A DNA stretch of 9,455 nt, taken from contig DIXX01000032.1 in the NCBI GenBank assembly GCA_002428805.1, forward strand, positions 1,531 to 10,985, in the 5' to 3' direction. This document shows, one piece after another, positions 1-6,047 of this stretch. A program made the position numbers and the translations under genes. Position 1 is the stretch's first letter. Every line of letters starts with the position of its first letter. The notes under the pieces were generated by a model. It worked only from the letters and a program-made list of their open reading frames with translations. It was not told the DNA's origin and did no database searches. This DNA is from Cetobacterium sp. UBA6069 (lineage in GTDB: Bacteria; Fusobacteriota; Fusobacteriia; Fusobacteriales; Fusobacteriaceae).

Positions 1-1545
1 ATGACTATATTTTTAAATTATTTTGTTTCTAGATTACCTGAGATTGGAAAACTTCTTAATCAACATATTCAAATTTCAGGAATAGCAGTTTTGGTTGCAA
101 TTATCATTGGGGTTCCTTGTGGAATAATGATAACAAAAAATGAAAAGCTTTCAAAAGTTGTATTAAGTGTTGCTGGGATTTTTCAAACAATTCCAAGTTT
201 AGCGTTGTTTGGATTAATTATTCCATTTTTTGGAATAGGTGCAAAGCCAGCTGTGTTCGTGCTCTTTCTTTATTCTTTGCTACCAATTGTTACAAATACA
301 TATATAGGTTTAAAAAATGTTGAAGCATCAACAATTGCAGCTGCAGTAGGAATGGGAATGACAAATTTTCAAGTTCTATTAAAAGTGAAGTTGCCAATAG
401 CTCTTTCTGTTATTATGGGTGGAATTAGAATAGCAACAGTTTCTATGATAGGAACAACTACAATAGCTGCTCTTATTGGTGCTGGTGGATTAGGAGATCT
501 TATTTTTAGAGGAATAGCAACAAGCAATAATAACTTGGTTTTATGCGGAGCTATCCCAACAGCAATATTAGCTTTTGTAGCAAATTATCTTTTAGGTATA
601 GTTGAAAAAGCTTTAGATCCTCTTGTAAATAAAAATGTAAAAACAAAAAATAGAAGAAATTTGGCGTTTGTATCAATTTTATTTTTCAGTTTTGGTTTTT
701 TTCAAATTCAAAAGTATGTATCTAAAAACAGATATACGGTTGTAAAAATAGGTCATAAAACTTTTACAGAGCAAAGGATTTTAGGAAATATGATTGCTAT
801 AATGATTGAAGAAAAAACACCGTATAAAGCAGTTTTAAATGAGTTAGGGGGATCGAATATAAATTTTGAAGCTATAAAAAATGGTGATATTGATATATAC
901 CCTGAATATACTGGAACATCTTTCTTATCTCTTTTAGGACAAAAAGAGATGTTACCTCCAAGAGATATTTTTGATAAGGTAAAAGAGATTTATAATGAGC
1001 AGTTTGGACTAGATATTTTAGAGCCTTTAGGATTTGAAAATACCTACGCACTTGCTGTAAATAGAGATTTTTCAGAGAAATTCGGGATAACAAAAATATC
1101 TGATTTGAAAAAAGTTTCAAAAGATTCATACCTAATTGGTGGGCATGAGTTTATGGAAAGAGTAGATGGTCTTAAAGGAATGGTACAGGCCTATAATATC
1201 GATTTCAAAAGAGTGAATTCAATGGAGCCAGGTTTAATAATTCCAACAATTCACTCTAAAAAAGCTGATGTAGGTGTCGTATATTCAACGGATGGCTTGT
1301 TAGAAAAATATGATTTAGTAGTTTTAGAGGATGACTTGAGATTTTTCCCTCCTTACGAAGCTGTTATAACAATTTCGAATAAGTTTAAAGAAAAACATGA
1401 ATTAGTAGAAAAAGAGTTGGATAAACTGAAAAATATGTTCACAAATAAAGATATGCAAATTTTAAATTTAAAAGTAACCGAAGGGCTTGATAGTGAATAT
1501 AATACAGCTAGAGAGGCTCTTAGAAGTAAGGGCTTAATAGACTGA
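1..1545 (+). CDS. Fused permease/substrate-binding protein of a glycine betaine/carnitine/choline-type ABC importer (OpuC/OsmF class)
   Basis: This 514-residue protein joins two parts of an ABC importer for quaternary amines (osmoprotectants). Residues about 1-205 are a hydrophobic permease domain. Its EAA loop, which docks the ATPase, is at about 108-134 (EAS...G...LP). A further membrane segment at about 221-237 anchors the C-terminal substrate-binding domain (about 245-514) on the outer face of the inner membrane. The binding domain has the OpuAC/ProX-family signatures FTEQ (255-258) and DIYPEYTGTS (298-307), the second typical of OpuCC/OsmF rather than ProX of ProU. The ATG is the first base of the window, so its ribosome-binding site cannot be seen, but the N-terminus looks complete for this family. 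The ATPase partner is not in the window and probably lies just upstream. Such fusions are known in several phyla. The exact substrate (betaine, choline, carnitine or another amine) cannot be read from the sequence. Class assignment is firm. Confidence 0.93.
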   Translation: MTIFLNYFVSRLPEIGKLLNQHIQISGIAVLVAIIIGVPCGIMITKNEKLSKVVLSVAGIFQTIPSLALFGLIIPFFGIGAKPAVFVLFLYSLLPIVTNTYIGLKNVEASTIAAAVGMGMTNFQVLLKVKLPIALSVIMGGIRIATVSMIGTTTIAALIGAGGLGDLIFRGIATSNNNLVLCGAIPTAILAFVANYLLGIVEKALDPLVNKNVKTKNRRNLAFVSILFFSFGFFQIQKYVSKNRYTVVKIGHKTFTEQRILGNMIAIMIEEKTPYKAVLNELGGSNINFEAIKNGDIDIYPEYTGTSFLSLLGQKEMLPPRDIFDKVKEIYNEQFGLDILEPLGFENTYALAVNRDFSEKFGITKISDLKKVSKDSYLIGGHEFMERVDGLKGMVQAYNIDFKRVNSMEPGLIIPTIHSKKADVGVVYSTDGLLEKYDLVVLEDDLRFFPPYEAVITISNKFKEKHELVEKELDKLKNMFTNKDMQILNLKVTEGLDSEYNTAREALRSKGLID

Positions 1546-1566
1546 TAAGAAACTCTACTAAAAAAG

Positions 1567-1594
1567 TTGACAAAAATCTAAAATGTGATAAAAT
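1567..1594 (+). promoter_or_regulatory. Sigma-70-type promoter for the 122-aa exported protein gene
   Basis: A consensus -35 TTGACA (1567-1572) is followed after 16 bases by TAAAAT (1589-1594). The -10 is preceded by TG plus one base, an extended -10. Transcription would start near 1600, about 50 bases before the ATG. It separates the small exported-protein gene from the transporter gene upstream. The match is strong, but no transcript data are available. Confidence 0.7.
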
Positions 1595-1649
1595 TCTCTT
1601 TGTAAGGCAAAATATTTATTAGAAAAAGTTATTTAGATGAGGAGAAAAA

Positions 1650-2018
1650 ATGAAAAAATTAGTTTTAGTAATAATGGTTATGTTGTCGGCTTTAGTTTTT
1701 GGAGATTATTTAGAGGATAAATTAGAGATGAAACTTACAAGAAATTATCCGAAATTAACAGATGGAAAAACAAATATATTTATAGATGATTATGATGTAG
1801 ATGTAAAGAAAAATAGAGTCGAAGTTGAGATAAAACTTGCGAAAAGACAAGGAAGAGAGCAATTCGAAAAGTTAAATAAAGATGGATTGGAAAAAGAGCT
1901 TCAAAAAATGGCGGAGGATATTAGAAAAGAGTTAAATGATAATATTCCTGTAAAAATAGAGATTGAAGTTGAAAGAGAATCTTTCCCATCAAAAAAACTA
2001 TATAGTAGCTATTTATAA
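1650..2018 (+). CDS. Small exported protein of unknown function
   Basis: I do not recognise this 122-residue protein. It begins with a typical signal peptide: KK, a hydrophobic core at about 4-16, and a likely cleavage after VFG at residue 18. There is no lipobox cysteine, so the mature protein (about 104 residues) should be soluble in the periplasm or secreted. The mature part is highly charged. It shows alternating strands (about 43-64), a long Lys/Glu-rich helix (about 66-96) and a final strand (about 100-109), consistent with a small alpha/beta fold. It contains no cysteine. The start is supported by AGGAG at 1640-1644, five bases before the ATG, and by a strong promoter. The gene is monocistronic, ending before a hairpin terminator, and converges on the next gene. 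No function is claimed. Confidence 0.8.
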   Translation: MKKLVLVIMVMLSALVFGDYLEDKLEMKLTRNYPKLTDGKTNIFIDDYDVDVKKNRVEVEIKLAKRQGREQFEKLNKDGLEKELQKMAEDIRKELNDNIPVKIEIEVERESFPSKKLYSSYL

Positions 2019-2024
2019 AAAATT

Positions 2025-2055
2025 AAGGAAAGACTGAAATAATCAATCTTTCCTT
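2025..2055. terminator. Bidirectional rho-independent terminator between convergent genes
   Basis: AAGGAAAGA (2025-2033) pairs perfectly with TCTTTCCTT (2047-2055), leaving a 13-base loop. A T-run follows on the + strand (to 2060) and A-rich sequence precedes it, giving a U-tract in the opposite direction. It lies 6 bases after the stop of the 122-aa gene and 7 bases before the stop end of the converging DUF2141 gene, so it likely serves both. Confidence 0.8.
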
Positions 2056-2062
2056 TTTTTAT

Positions 2063-2464
2063 TTATTTCAAATCAACTTTTTGAGTAACTTTTTCATTTA
2101 AAATGAATTTGAAATCATCGTAGTTGGGTTTAAATTTAGGTCTAAAATTGTTTGAAGATCCAGTGGGTTCTTTGGGTATTTTCATGAAATTTGTATCAAG
2201 AATACCATTTTCATTTTCATCATGGAAAATAACATAAGCGTATTCTCCAGACGGAAGATCATTTATATCAACAACAGTTTCATTCGGCATTAGCTCAAAT
2301 TTCACTCCTTTAAACATAGAATCTTTTTTTAAAAAGCCTTCTTTTCCCTTATAAAGTGCAAGATATGCAGTTCCTTTTAAATTTTTGTTGTTGATTACAA
2401 CAGTCAAATCTGCTGAGTAAAGTAGATTTGTTATTAAAATTGTTAATAGTAATATCTTTTTCAT
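2063..2464 (-). CDS. Exported DUF2141-family protein
   Basis: This 133-residue protein has a signal peptide (KK, hydrophobic core at about 4-16, likely cleavage after YSA at residue 18) and so should be periplasmic or secreted. The mature part is a small beta-sandwich-like domain of the DUF2141 family. Signatures are G-x-AYLALY (31-38), DLPSGEYAY (69-77), and FHDENENGILD followed by TNF and IPKEP (80-100). The DENENGILD stretch resembles a calcium-binding loop (alternating acidic/Asn residues then Gly), though calcium binding is not established for the family as far as I know. Molecular function is unknown. Length is normal for the family. An AGGAG-type site (complement of 2469-2474) sits just before the ATG, and the gene has its own promoter and a shared terminator. 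Confidence 0.85.
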   Translation of the reverse strand: MKKILLLTILITNLLYSADLTVVINNKNLKGTAYLALYKGKEGFLKKDSMFKGVKFELMPNETVVDINDLPSGEYAYVIFHDENENGILDTNFMKIPKEPTGSSNNFRPKFKPNYDDFKFILNEKVTQKVDLK

Positions 2465-2516
2465 AGATTCTCCTTTATTTTTTTACTTTCATAGTAGTGT
2501 CTAACGTATAAAAGGT

Positions 2517-2545
2517 ATTATACATTTAAAATTATTTAAATTCAA
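2517..2545 (-). promoter_or_regulatory. Sigma-70-type promoter for the DUF2141 gene
   Basis: Read on the minus strand, the -35 is TTGAAT (2545-2540), the spacer is 17 bases, and the -10 is a perfect TATAAT (2522-2517). The start codon lies about 53 bases downstream. The region is AT-rich, so other -10-like strings occur nearby; this pair has the best spacing. Confidence 0.6.
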
Positions 2546-2584
2546 TTCTTATAATTATTTGTTATCTGTAAAATTAGTTAGAGC

Positions 2585-2613
2585 TTGCTTTTTATTGTAT
2601 ACTAAAGTATAAT
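2585..2613 (+). promoter_or_regulatory. Sigma-70-type promoter for the 143-aa gene, overlapped by a dyad
   Basis: TTGCTT (2585-2590), a 17-base spacer and a perfect TATAAT (2608-2613) give a good promoter, with a predicted start near 2620 and a leader of about 49 bases. The -10 is the left arm of a perfect inverted repeat, GTATAAT (2607-2613) and ATTATAC (2620-2626). A protein bound there would block initiation. Confidence 0.6.
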
Positions 2614-2668
2614 TTAAATATTATACAAATTATTTATATAATATTTAAATATTAAAGGAGAACTATAT

Positions 2669-3100
2669 ATGCAAACGATTCTAAAAGAATTGAAAAATGA
2701 ATTGTCTTATCAAGTGAGATTAAATGCTATAAATGAGATTAAAGATTACGATTTAAACGATGAAAATTACAGAGAGTTAAAAGAACTTATAATACATTTA
2801 GCTTTAAGTGATAGAGTATTTGCTGTAAAACAAGCGGCTTTCTTACTTTGTCAAAAAAATAAACTTAAAAAAAATGGTGAAGTTATTAATCTAGGAAAAA
2901 AGAACACTGGGTATTCACCAAATGATATTAGAAAAATGTTTTTAAAAATAAAAAGAGAAACAAGAATGGAAGCTTTAGATTTAGATCTTTTCAAAGAATA
3001 CTTCCAAACGATTTCTCCAAAGATGTATGATGTGATGTCTTATGAGCATATGTATTTTGATAATTGGATAAGAGGTATTTATAAGTATCTATCGAAGTAA
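2669..3100 (+). CDS. Small helical protein, possibly HEAT-like, function unknown
   Basis: This 143-residue, mostly alpha-helical protein has no signal peptide or membrane segment and should be cytoplasmic. Residues about 1-65 read as two or three amphipathic helix pairs with the look of HEAT/armadillo repeats, for example VRLNAINEI (17-25) and a second unit containing DRVFAVKQAAFLL (48-60). These have the usual pattern of a charged residue followed by A/L-rich helix. The C-terminal half (about 84-143) is different: a Lys/Arg-rich helix (90-103), then segments rich in Tyr/Met/Trp (about 113-140). HEAT-like modules usually mediate protein contacts, but no partner is evident. The start is supported by AAAGGAG (2654-2660), eight bases before the ATG. 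The gene is monocistronic and ends at a terminator. The HEAT assignment is tentative; the reading frame is secure. Confidence 0.75.
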   Translation: MQTILKELKNELSYQVRLNAINEIKDYDLNDENYRELKELIIHLALSDRVFAVKQAAFLLCQKNKLKKNGEVINLGKKNTGYSPNDIRKMFLKIKRETRMEALDLDLFKEYFQTISPKMYDVMSYEHMYFDNWIRGIYKYLSK

Positions 3101-3101
3101 T

Positions 3102-3137
3102 AAAAAAACTCTCTCTATAACTAGAGGGAGTTTTTTT
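3102..3137. terminator. Bidirectional rho-independent terminator
   Basis: Seven A, then CTCTCTCT (3109-3116), pair with AGAGGGAG plus seven T (3123-3137) through one G-T wobble, around a six-base loop. The A-tract and T-tract make it usable from both sides. It ends the 143-aa gene (stop at 3098-3100) and, in reverse, the leftward AOR operon, whose last stop codon begins at 3142, directly next to it. Confidence 0.9.
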
Positions 3138-3139
3138 AA

Positions 3140-3820
3140 TCATTCAAAAGAGATCCACTCTAAATTGAAAGAAAGAGTATCTATATAGTAAAAGCCACTA
3201 AATCTGCATGATTTATTTAAAACTAGGTTTATGAATAGAGAAACTTGCAATGAAGAAACGATAGAAACTGTTGTAGAAAGATTTCCGAGTGTAGATTCAA
3301 TTCCTTTTAAATCTTTTTTAGGGTATATTTTATTAAGAAGAGGTGATTCAGGAGTTATAGTTGCAACTTGCCCAAAAAATCCACCGACAGCTCCGTAGAT
3401 AAGAGGAATCTTAAAAAGTTGAGCTTGTTTTTCTATATTGAATTTGGTTTCTATAGAATCACAACAATCAAACACAACATCCACACTCTCAAAAATAATT
3501 TCAAAATTACAATCCTCAAATTTTTCACAAAATATTTCAACCTCAACAGATGAATTTATACGATTGATATATTTTTTAGCTTCGTTCACTTTATAAAATC
3601 CAATGTTACTTTCATTAGATAAAAGTTGTCGATTAAGATTACTGAGATCGAAAACATCAAAATCAATAACTTTAATTTTTTTTACACCCAATCTAGCAAG
3701 GTGATCTAGAAGGAGACCGCCGAGGCCTCCAGCTCCAATCACTAAAATAGTTTTATCTCTAATAATTTTTTGTTCGTTTAAACTCAAAGCTTTTGAATTT
3801 CTAGAATATCTAGCTTCCAT
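3140..3820 (-). CDS. ThiF/MoeB/HesA-family E1-like activating enzyme, zinc-less short form
   Basis: This 226-residue protein belongs to the E1-like family that adenylates the C-terminal glycine of a MoaD/ThiS-type sulfur carrier. Visible family motifs are RYSRN near the N-terminus (4-8), the nucleotide-binding loop GAGGLG (29-34), D53/D55 ending the second strand, the NLNRQ motif (61-65, the arginine contacting ATP phosphates), K77, and DCCDS (118-122) in place of the common D-x-T-D-N. It lacks the two CxxC pairs that bind structural zinc in MoeB and many ThiF proteins. By my hand alignment, the usual cysteine of the crossover loop is a glutamate near residue 175. It should therefore only adenylate its carrier. 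It lies immediately after the carrier gene with a one-base TAATG overlap, and is last in the AOR operon. Its partner is presumably that carrier, for pterin dithiolene synthesis. A thiamine role is possible but less likely from context. Confidence 0.88.
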   Translation of the reverse strand: MEARYSRNSKALSLNEQKIIRDKTILVIGAGGLGGLLLDHLARLGVKKIKVIDFDVFDLSNLNRQLLSNESNIGFYKVNEAKKYINRINSSVEVEIFCEKFEDCNFEIIFESVDVVFDCCDSIETKFNIEKQAQLFKIPLIYGAVGGFFGQVATITPESPLLNKIYPKKDLKGIESTLGNLSTTVSIVSSLQVSLFINLVLNKSCRFSGFYYIDTLSFNLEWISFE

Positions 3821-4041
3821 TATCCACCTCCAACAGGTGGAAAAATAGAGATGATATCATTGTCACTTAACACTTTTTCTAAAGATGCGTGAAAACCATT
3901 TACTAAAAATATAGAGACTTCAGTTTCAGGAATTTTAAAATAATTTATAACTTCGAAACCTGTTATACCTGAAATAAAATCAATTTTAATAGATTGACCA
4001 CGCCCTTCTCTAAGAGTTGCGAAAAAACGAATCTCTAACAT
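3820..4041 (-). CDS. MoaD/ThiS-like sulfur-carrier protein
   Basis: This 73-residue protein has a ubiquitin-like beta-grasp fold by family. It starts with MLEIRFFATLRE, the MoaD-type opening, has VNG at 47-49, and ends IFPPVGGG. The C-terminal Gly-Gly is the site that is adenylated and then thiocarboxylated to deliver sulfur. In MoaD this sulfur builds the dithiolene of the metal-binding pterin shared by Mo and W enzymes. Length is on the short side of normal. The ATG lies inside the end of the AOR gene (7-base overlap). No good ribosome-binding site stands at the right distance, so translation is probably coupled to AOR translation. The next gene, an E1-like enzyme, overlaps by one base. Placement between a tungsten enzyme and its E1 favours a dedicated tungstopterin sulfur carrier over ThiS; this is inference. 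Confidence 0.88.
   Translation of the reverse strand: MLEIRFFATLREGRGQSIKIDFISGITGFEVINYFKIPETEVSIFLVNGFHASLEKVLSDNDIISIFPPVGGG
3823..3841 (-). promoter_or_regulatory. Hairpin over the Shine-Dalgarno of the E1-like gene
   Basis: On the minus strand, TCCACCT (3841-3835) and AGGTGGA (3829-3823) form a perfect 7-bp stem with loop GTTGG. The 3' arm and loop hold GGAGGTGG, an excellent Shine-Dalgarno six bases (counted from GGAGG) before the E1-like ATG at 3820. The same bases encode the Pro-Pro-Val-Gly-Gly-Gly end of the carrier. A ribosome finishing the carrier would open the stem, coupling the two genes. Structure is seen directly; function is inferred. Confidence 0.55.
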
Positions 4042-5840
4042 AAGTCTTGAAGACCTAATCTAATAAGAGTCTCTTTTGTTGGAAAGGCTTCAACCCATCC
4101 CCGAGCTTCATAATACTCAGGTAGCATGATATTAAGTTTACTTTTATGACCTTTAGAAGGACCCTCAGGAATAGCATCTACCATTAAACGTTTAGGAAGT
4201 CTGTCATCTTCAGATTTCATACCAGCTTTTTGATTGAAAACTCTTTCAAGATTATAGATACGCTCACCAGCTTCTAAAAGAGATGTGACAGAGTGCTCAG
4301 TTCCAGTTGCAGCATTTAAGAAGTTTTTGTAGTCGTCAGCTCCAAGGGCAAAAGAGGTAAATAAACACATCCCCATAGAATCAATAACAGCAGTTAAATC
4401 TTGGAAAGTTTTAGTCCAAGTTGCTTTGTTATCAGTAGTTGTTCTATCTAAAAGCTCGGGATGAGCTAAAATTTCAGGAGAGATCATATAACCCCTAACA
4501 TGACATCCACCACGGTTACTAGTAGCATAGTTTAAACCGATTCCTTGGATTCCTCTAGCATCATAAGCTGGCAGTTCTTGTTTTTTAACAGACATAGACA
4601 TCTCAGGGTGACCATAGTGTTCACAAAGTCTTTGAGAACCTTTAGCCATTAGTCTTCCAAGAACAGTTTCACCTAGTCCTATTCTTTTTGTCCATTCAAC
4701 AATTGCATCTTTACTTCCAAATTTTAAAGGAACACCTTGACACTCTTCATCAGTTATAAGTCCTTTTTCATATAGCTCCATAGCAGATGCTATTGTGCAA
4801 GGAACAGAGATTGCATCTAACCCTAGTTCATTACACCAGAAGTTAGCTTCGTTTATACTAGGAATATCATAAACTCCACAGTTACCACCATAAGCCCAAA
4901 GAGTTTCATATTCAGGCCCACCGATTTCTCTTCCCTCTCTTTCAACAACTCTACCACAACCGATTGGACATCTATGGCAGTTGTATGTTCTTTTCAGATA
5001 TTTTTCAGCTAAAGTTTCTCCACTTATATTTTCGGCATCCTTTGAGTGTGCTCCTTGCCAGTTATTTGTTGGAAAACTTCCAGTTTCATTTATTATATTT
5101 ACAAGAACAGCAGTTCCGTAAGTAGGAAGCCCAGTTCCAGTAACACCATCCTCTTTAATTTTTTTCATAGCAATTACTAACTCTTTTCTAAGTTCATCAG
5201 GGTTATTCACAGGTATAGAGGTTCTAGTTGAATTTACAACAATAGCCTTTAAAGCTTTTGATCCCATAACAGCTCCAACTCCAGAACGTCCAGCCGCTCT
5301 ATCACCATCGTTTATAATAGCAGCCATAAGAGATTGATTTTCACCACCTGGACCGATATTTAAAACAGAAGAGTTTGGATAGATGCTGTTGAAAAATACA
5401 TCGACCTCACTACTTGTACGTCCCCAAACATGTTCAGCATCTAAAAGCTCAACTTTATCATCGTTTATATATAGGTATTTAGGAGATGAACTTTTTCCTT
5501 CGATAATAATTCCATCCAAACCAGAGTATTTTAATTTTGCTCCCCACTGTCCTCCAGAATTTGAGCAGGCAATCATACCAGTAAGTGGAGATTTTGTAAC
5601 CACAACATATCTCCCACCAGTTGGAACAGATGCTCCAGTAACTGGTCCTGTCATAATAACAAGCTTGTTTTCTTCAGATAAAGCATCAATGTTAGGATCA
5701 ATCTCATCAAGAAGGATTTTACTACCGAGCCCTCTTGCTCCAATAAATTTCTTAGCAAGTTCTAAATTTAAATCTTCGTAGACAATCTCTTCAGTTGTTA
5801 AATTAACTCTTAATAATTTTCCATTGTATGATGTAACCAT
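4035..5840 (-). CDS. aor: Aldehyde:ferredoxin oxidoreductase, tungsten-pterin enzyme
   Basis: This 601-residue enzyme matches the AOR family along its whole length (Pyrococcus furiosus AOR is 605). AORs oxidise aldehydes to acids with ferredoxin, or the reverse, using a tungsten bis-pterin and one [4Fe-4S] cluster in the cytoplasm. The cluster ligands are C288, C291 and C295 (C-x-x-C-x-x-x-C) plus C492, nearly the same numbers as 288/291/295/494 in the P. furiosus enzyme. E312 and H447 fall where E313 and H448 sit near its tungsten. The two pterin-binding DxxGL(C/D) motifs appear as NELGLD (337-342, Asn replacing the first Asp) and DSMGMC (487-492). There is no signal peptide. The start is set by AGGAGGT (complement of 5844-5850) and a promoter upstream. 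It heads an operon with a sulfur carrier and E1-like enzyme and diverges from tupA. The aldehyde substrate is unknown. Confidence 0.96.
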   Translation of the reverse strand: MVTSYNGKLLRVNLTTEEIVYEDLNLELAKKFIGARGLGSKILLDEIDPNIDALSEENKLVIMTGPVTGASVPTGGRYVVVTKSPLTGMIACSNSGGQWGAKLKYSGLDGIIIEGKSSSPKYLYINDDKVELLDAEHVWGRTSSEVDVFFNSIYPNSSVLNIGPGGENQSLMAAIINDGDRAAGRSGVGAVMGSKALKAIVVNSTRTSIPVNNPDELRKELVIAMKKIKEDGVTGTGLPTYGTAVLVNIINETGSFPTNNWQGAHSKDAENISGETLAEKYLKRTYNCHRCPIGCGRVVEREGREIGGPEYETLWAYGGNCGVYDIPSINEANFWCNELGLDAISVPCTIASAMELYEKGLITDEECQGVPLKFGSKDAIVEWTKRIGLGETVLGRLMAKGSQRLCEHYGHPEMSMSVKKQELPAYDARGIQGIGLNYATSNRGGCHVRGYMISPEILAHPELLDRTTTDNKATWTKTFQDLTAVIDSMGMCLFTSFALGADDYKNFLNAATGTEHSVTSLLEAGERIYNLERVFNQKAGMKSEDDRLPKRLMVDAIPEGPSKGHKSKLNIMLPEYYEARGWVEAFPTKETLIRLGLQDLC

Positions 5841-5886
5841 ATTACCTCCTAAATTAAATAGATTTGATAAACGACTATATAATGCG

Positions 5887-5915
5887 AGTATACCTCATAA
5901 ACATCAGAATATCAA
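5887..5915 (-). promoter_or_regulatory. Promoter of the leftward AOR operon
   Basis: On the minus strand, TTGATA (5915-5910), a 17-base spacer and TATACT (5892-5887) form a good sigma-70-type promoter. Its -35 is overlapped by a TCAA-N4-TTGA dyad (5912-5923), a possible repressor or activator site. Confidence 0.65.
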
Positions 5916-5990
5916 TAGTTTGAAACAAAAAATAATTATTCTGTTTTAGTGAATAAAATATCAAAACAAAACAAAAAGATCATAAAAAAG

Positions 5991-6019
5991 TTGTAAAAAA
6001 CACCTGCAAGTAGTATAAT
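5991..6019 (+). promoter_or_regulatory. Promoter of the rightward tupABC-ydhYV operon
   Basis: TTGTAA (5991-5996), a 17-base spacer and a perfect TATAAT (6014-6019) place the transcription start near 6026, leaving a leader of about 22 bases before tupA with an AGGGGGAG ribosome-binding site at about 6035-6042. An A-rich tract lies just upstream of the -35. Confidence 0.7.
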
Positions 6020-6047
6020 TAGTCATCTTTAAAAAGGGGGAGACGAC

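Larger units (their letters stand above)
5841..6047. promoter_or_regulatory. Divergent control region between aor and tupA
   Basis: This 207-base AT-rich gap holds two outward-facing promoters whose -35 boxes are 75 bases apart (5916-5990). The predicted leaders are only about 40 bases (aor) and 22 bases (tupA), too short for a Moco/Tuco-type riboswitch, so shared control is more likely by a DNA-binding protein. Candidate sites are the inverted repeat TCAA-TAGT-TTGA (5912-5923), which overlaps the aor -35; AAACA...TGTTT flanking the palindrome AATAATTATT (5923-5946); and three tandem CAAAA units (5962-5976), resembling an A-tract upstream of the tupA promoter. No known regulator site is recognised. 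Confidence 0.5.

Noticed and set aside
872..1129. 85-codon open frame on the minus strand inside the transporter gene
   Set aside because: It is antisense to the substrate-binding domain, with no supporting start signals or domain features.
1546..1649. Terminator after the transporter gene
   Set aside because: No hairpin followed by a T-run is visible; the gap only shows the promoter of the next gene, so some read-through is possible.
3368..3553. 61-codon open frame opposite the E1-like gene
   Set aside because: It is a shadow of a conserved gene with no independent signals; the same holds for the open frames at 6524-6751 and 7475-7660.
3140..4041. Thiamine-synthesis ThiS/ThiF pair
   Set aside because: No thiG/thiH or other thiamine genes are adjacent, the carrier opens like MoaD (EIRFFATLRE) and ends PPVGGG, and both genes overlap in an operon headed by aor. 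Not fully excluded.
5383..5781. 132-codon open frame on the + strand inside aor
   Set aside because: It lies wholly antisense to a fully motif-supported AOR gene, has no ribosome-binding site or recognisable domain, and its composition follows the opposite strand's codons.
5962..5976. Three tandem CAAAA units as a repeat array
   Set aside because: Too few and too short for a repeat array or CRISPR; more simply an A-tract upstream of the tupA promoter.
6020..6047. Possible Moco/Tuco riboswitch upstream of tupA or aor
   Set aside because: Predicted leaders are far too short and contain no multi-helix structure of that kind.
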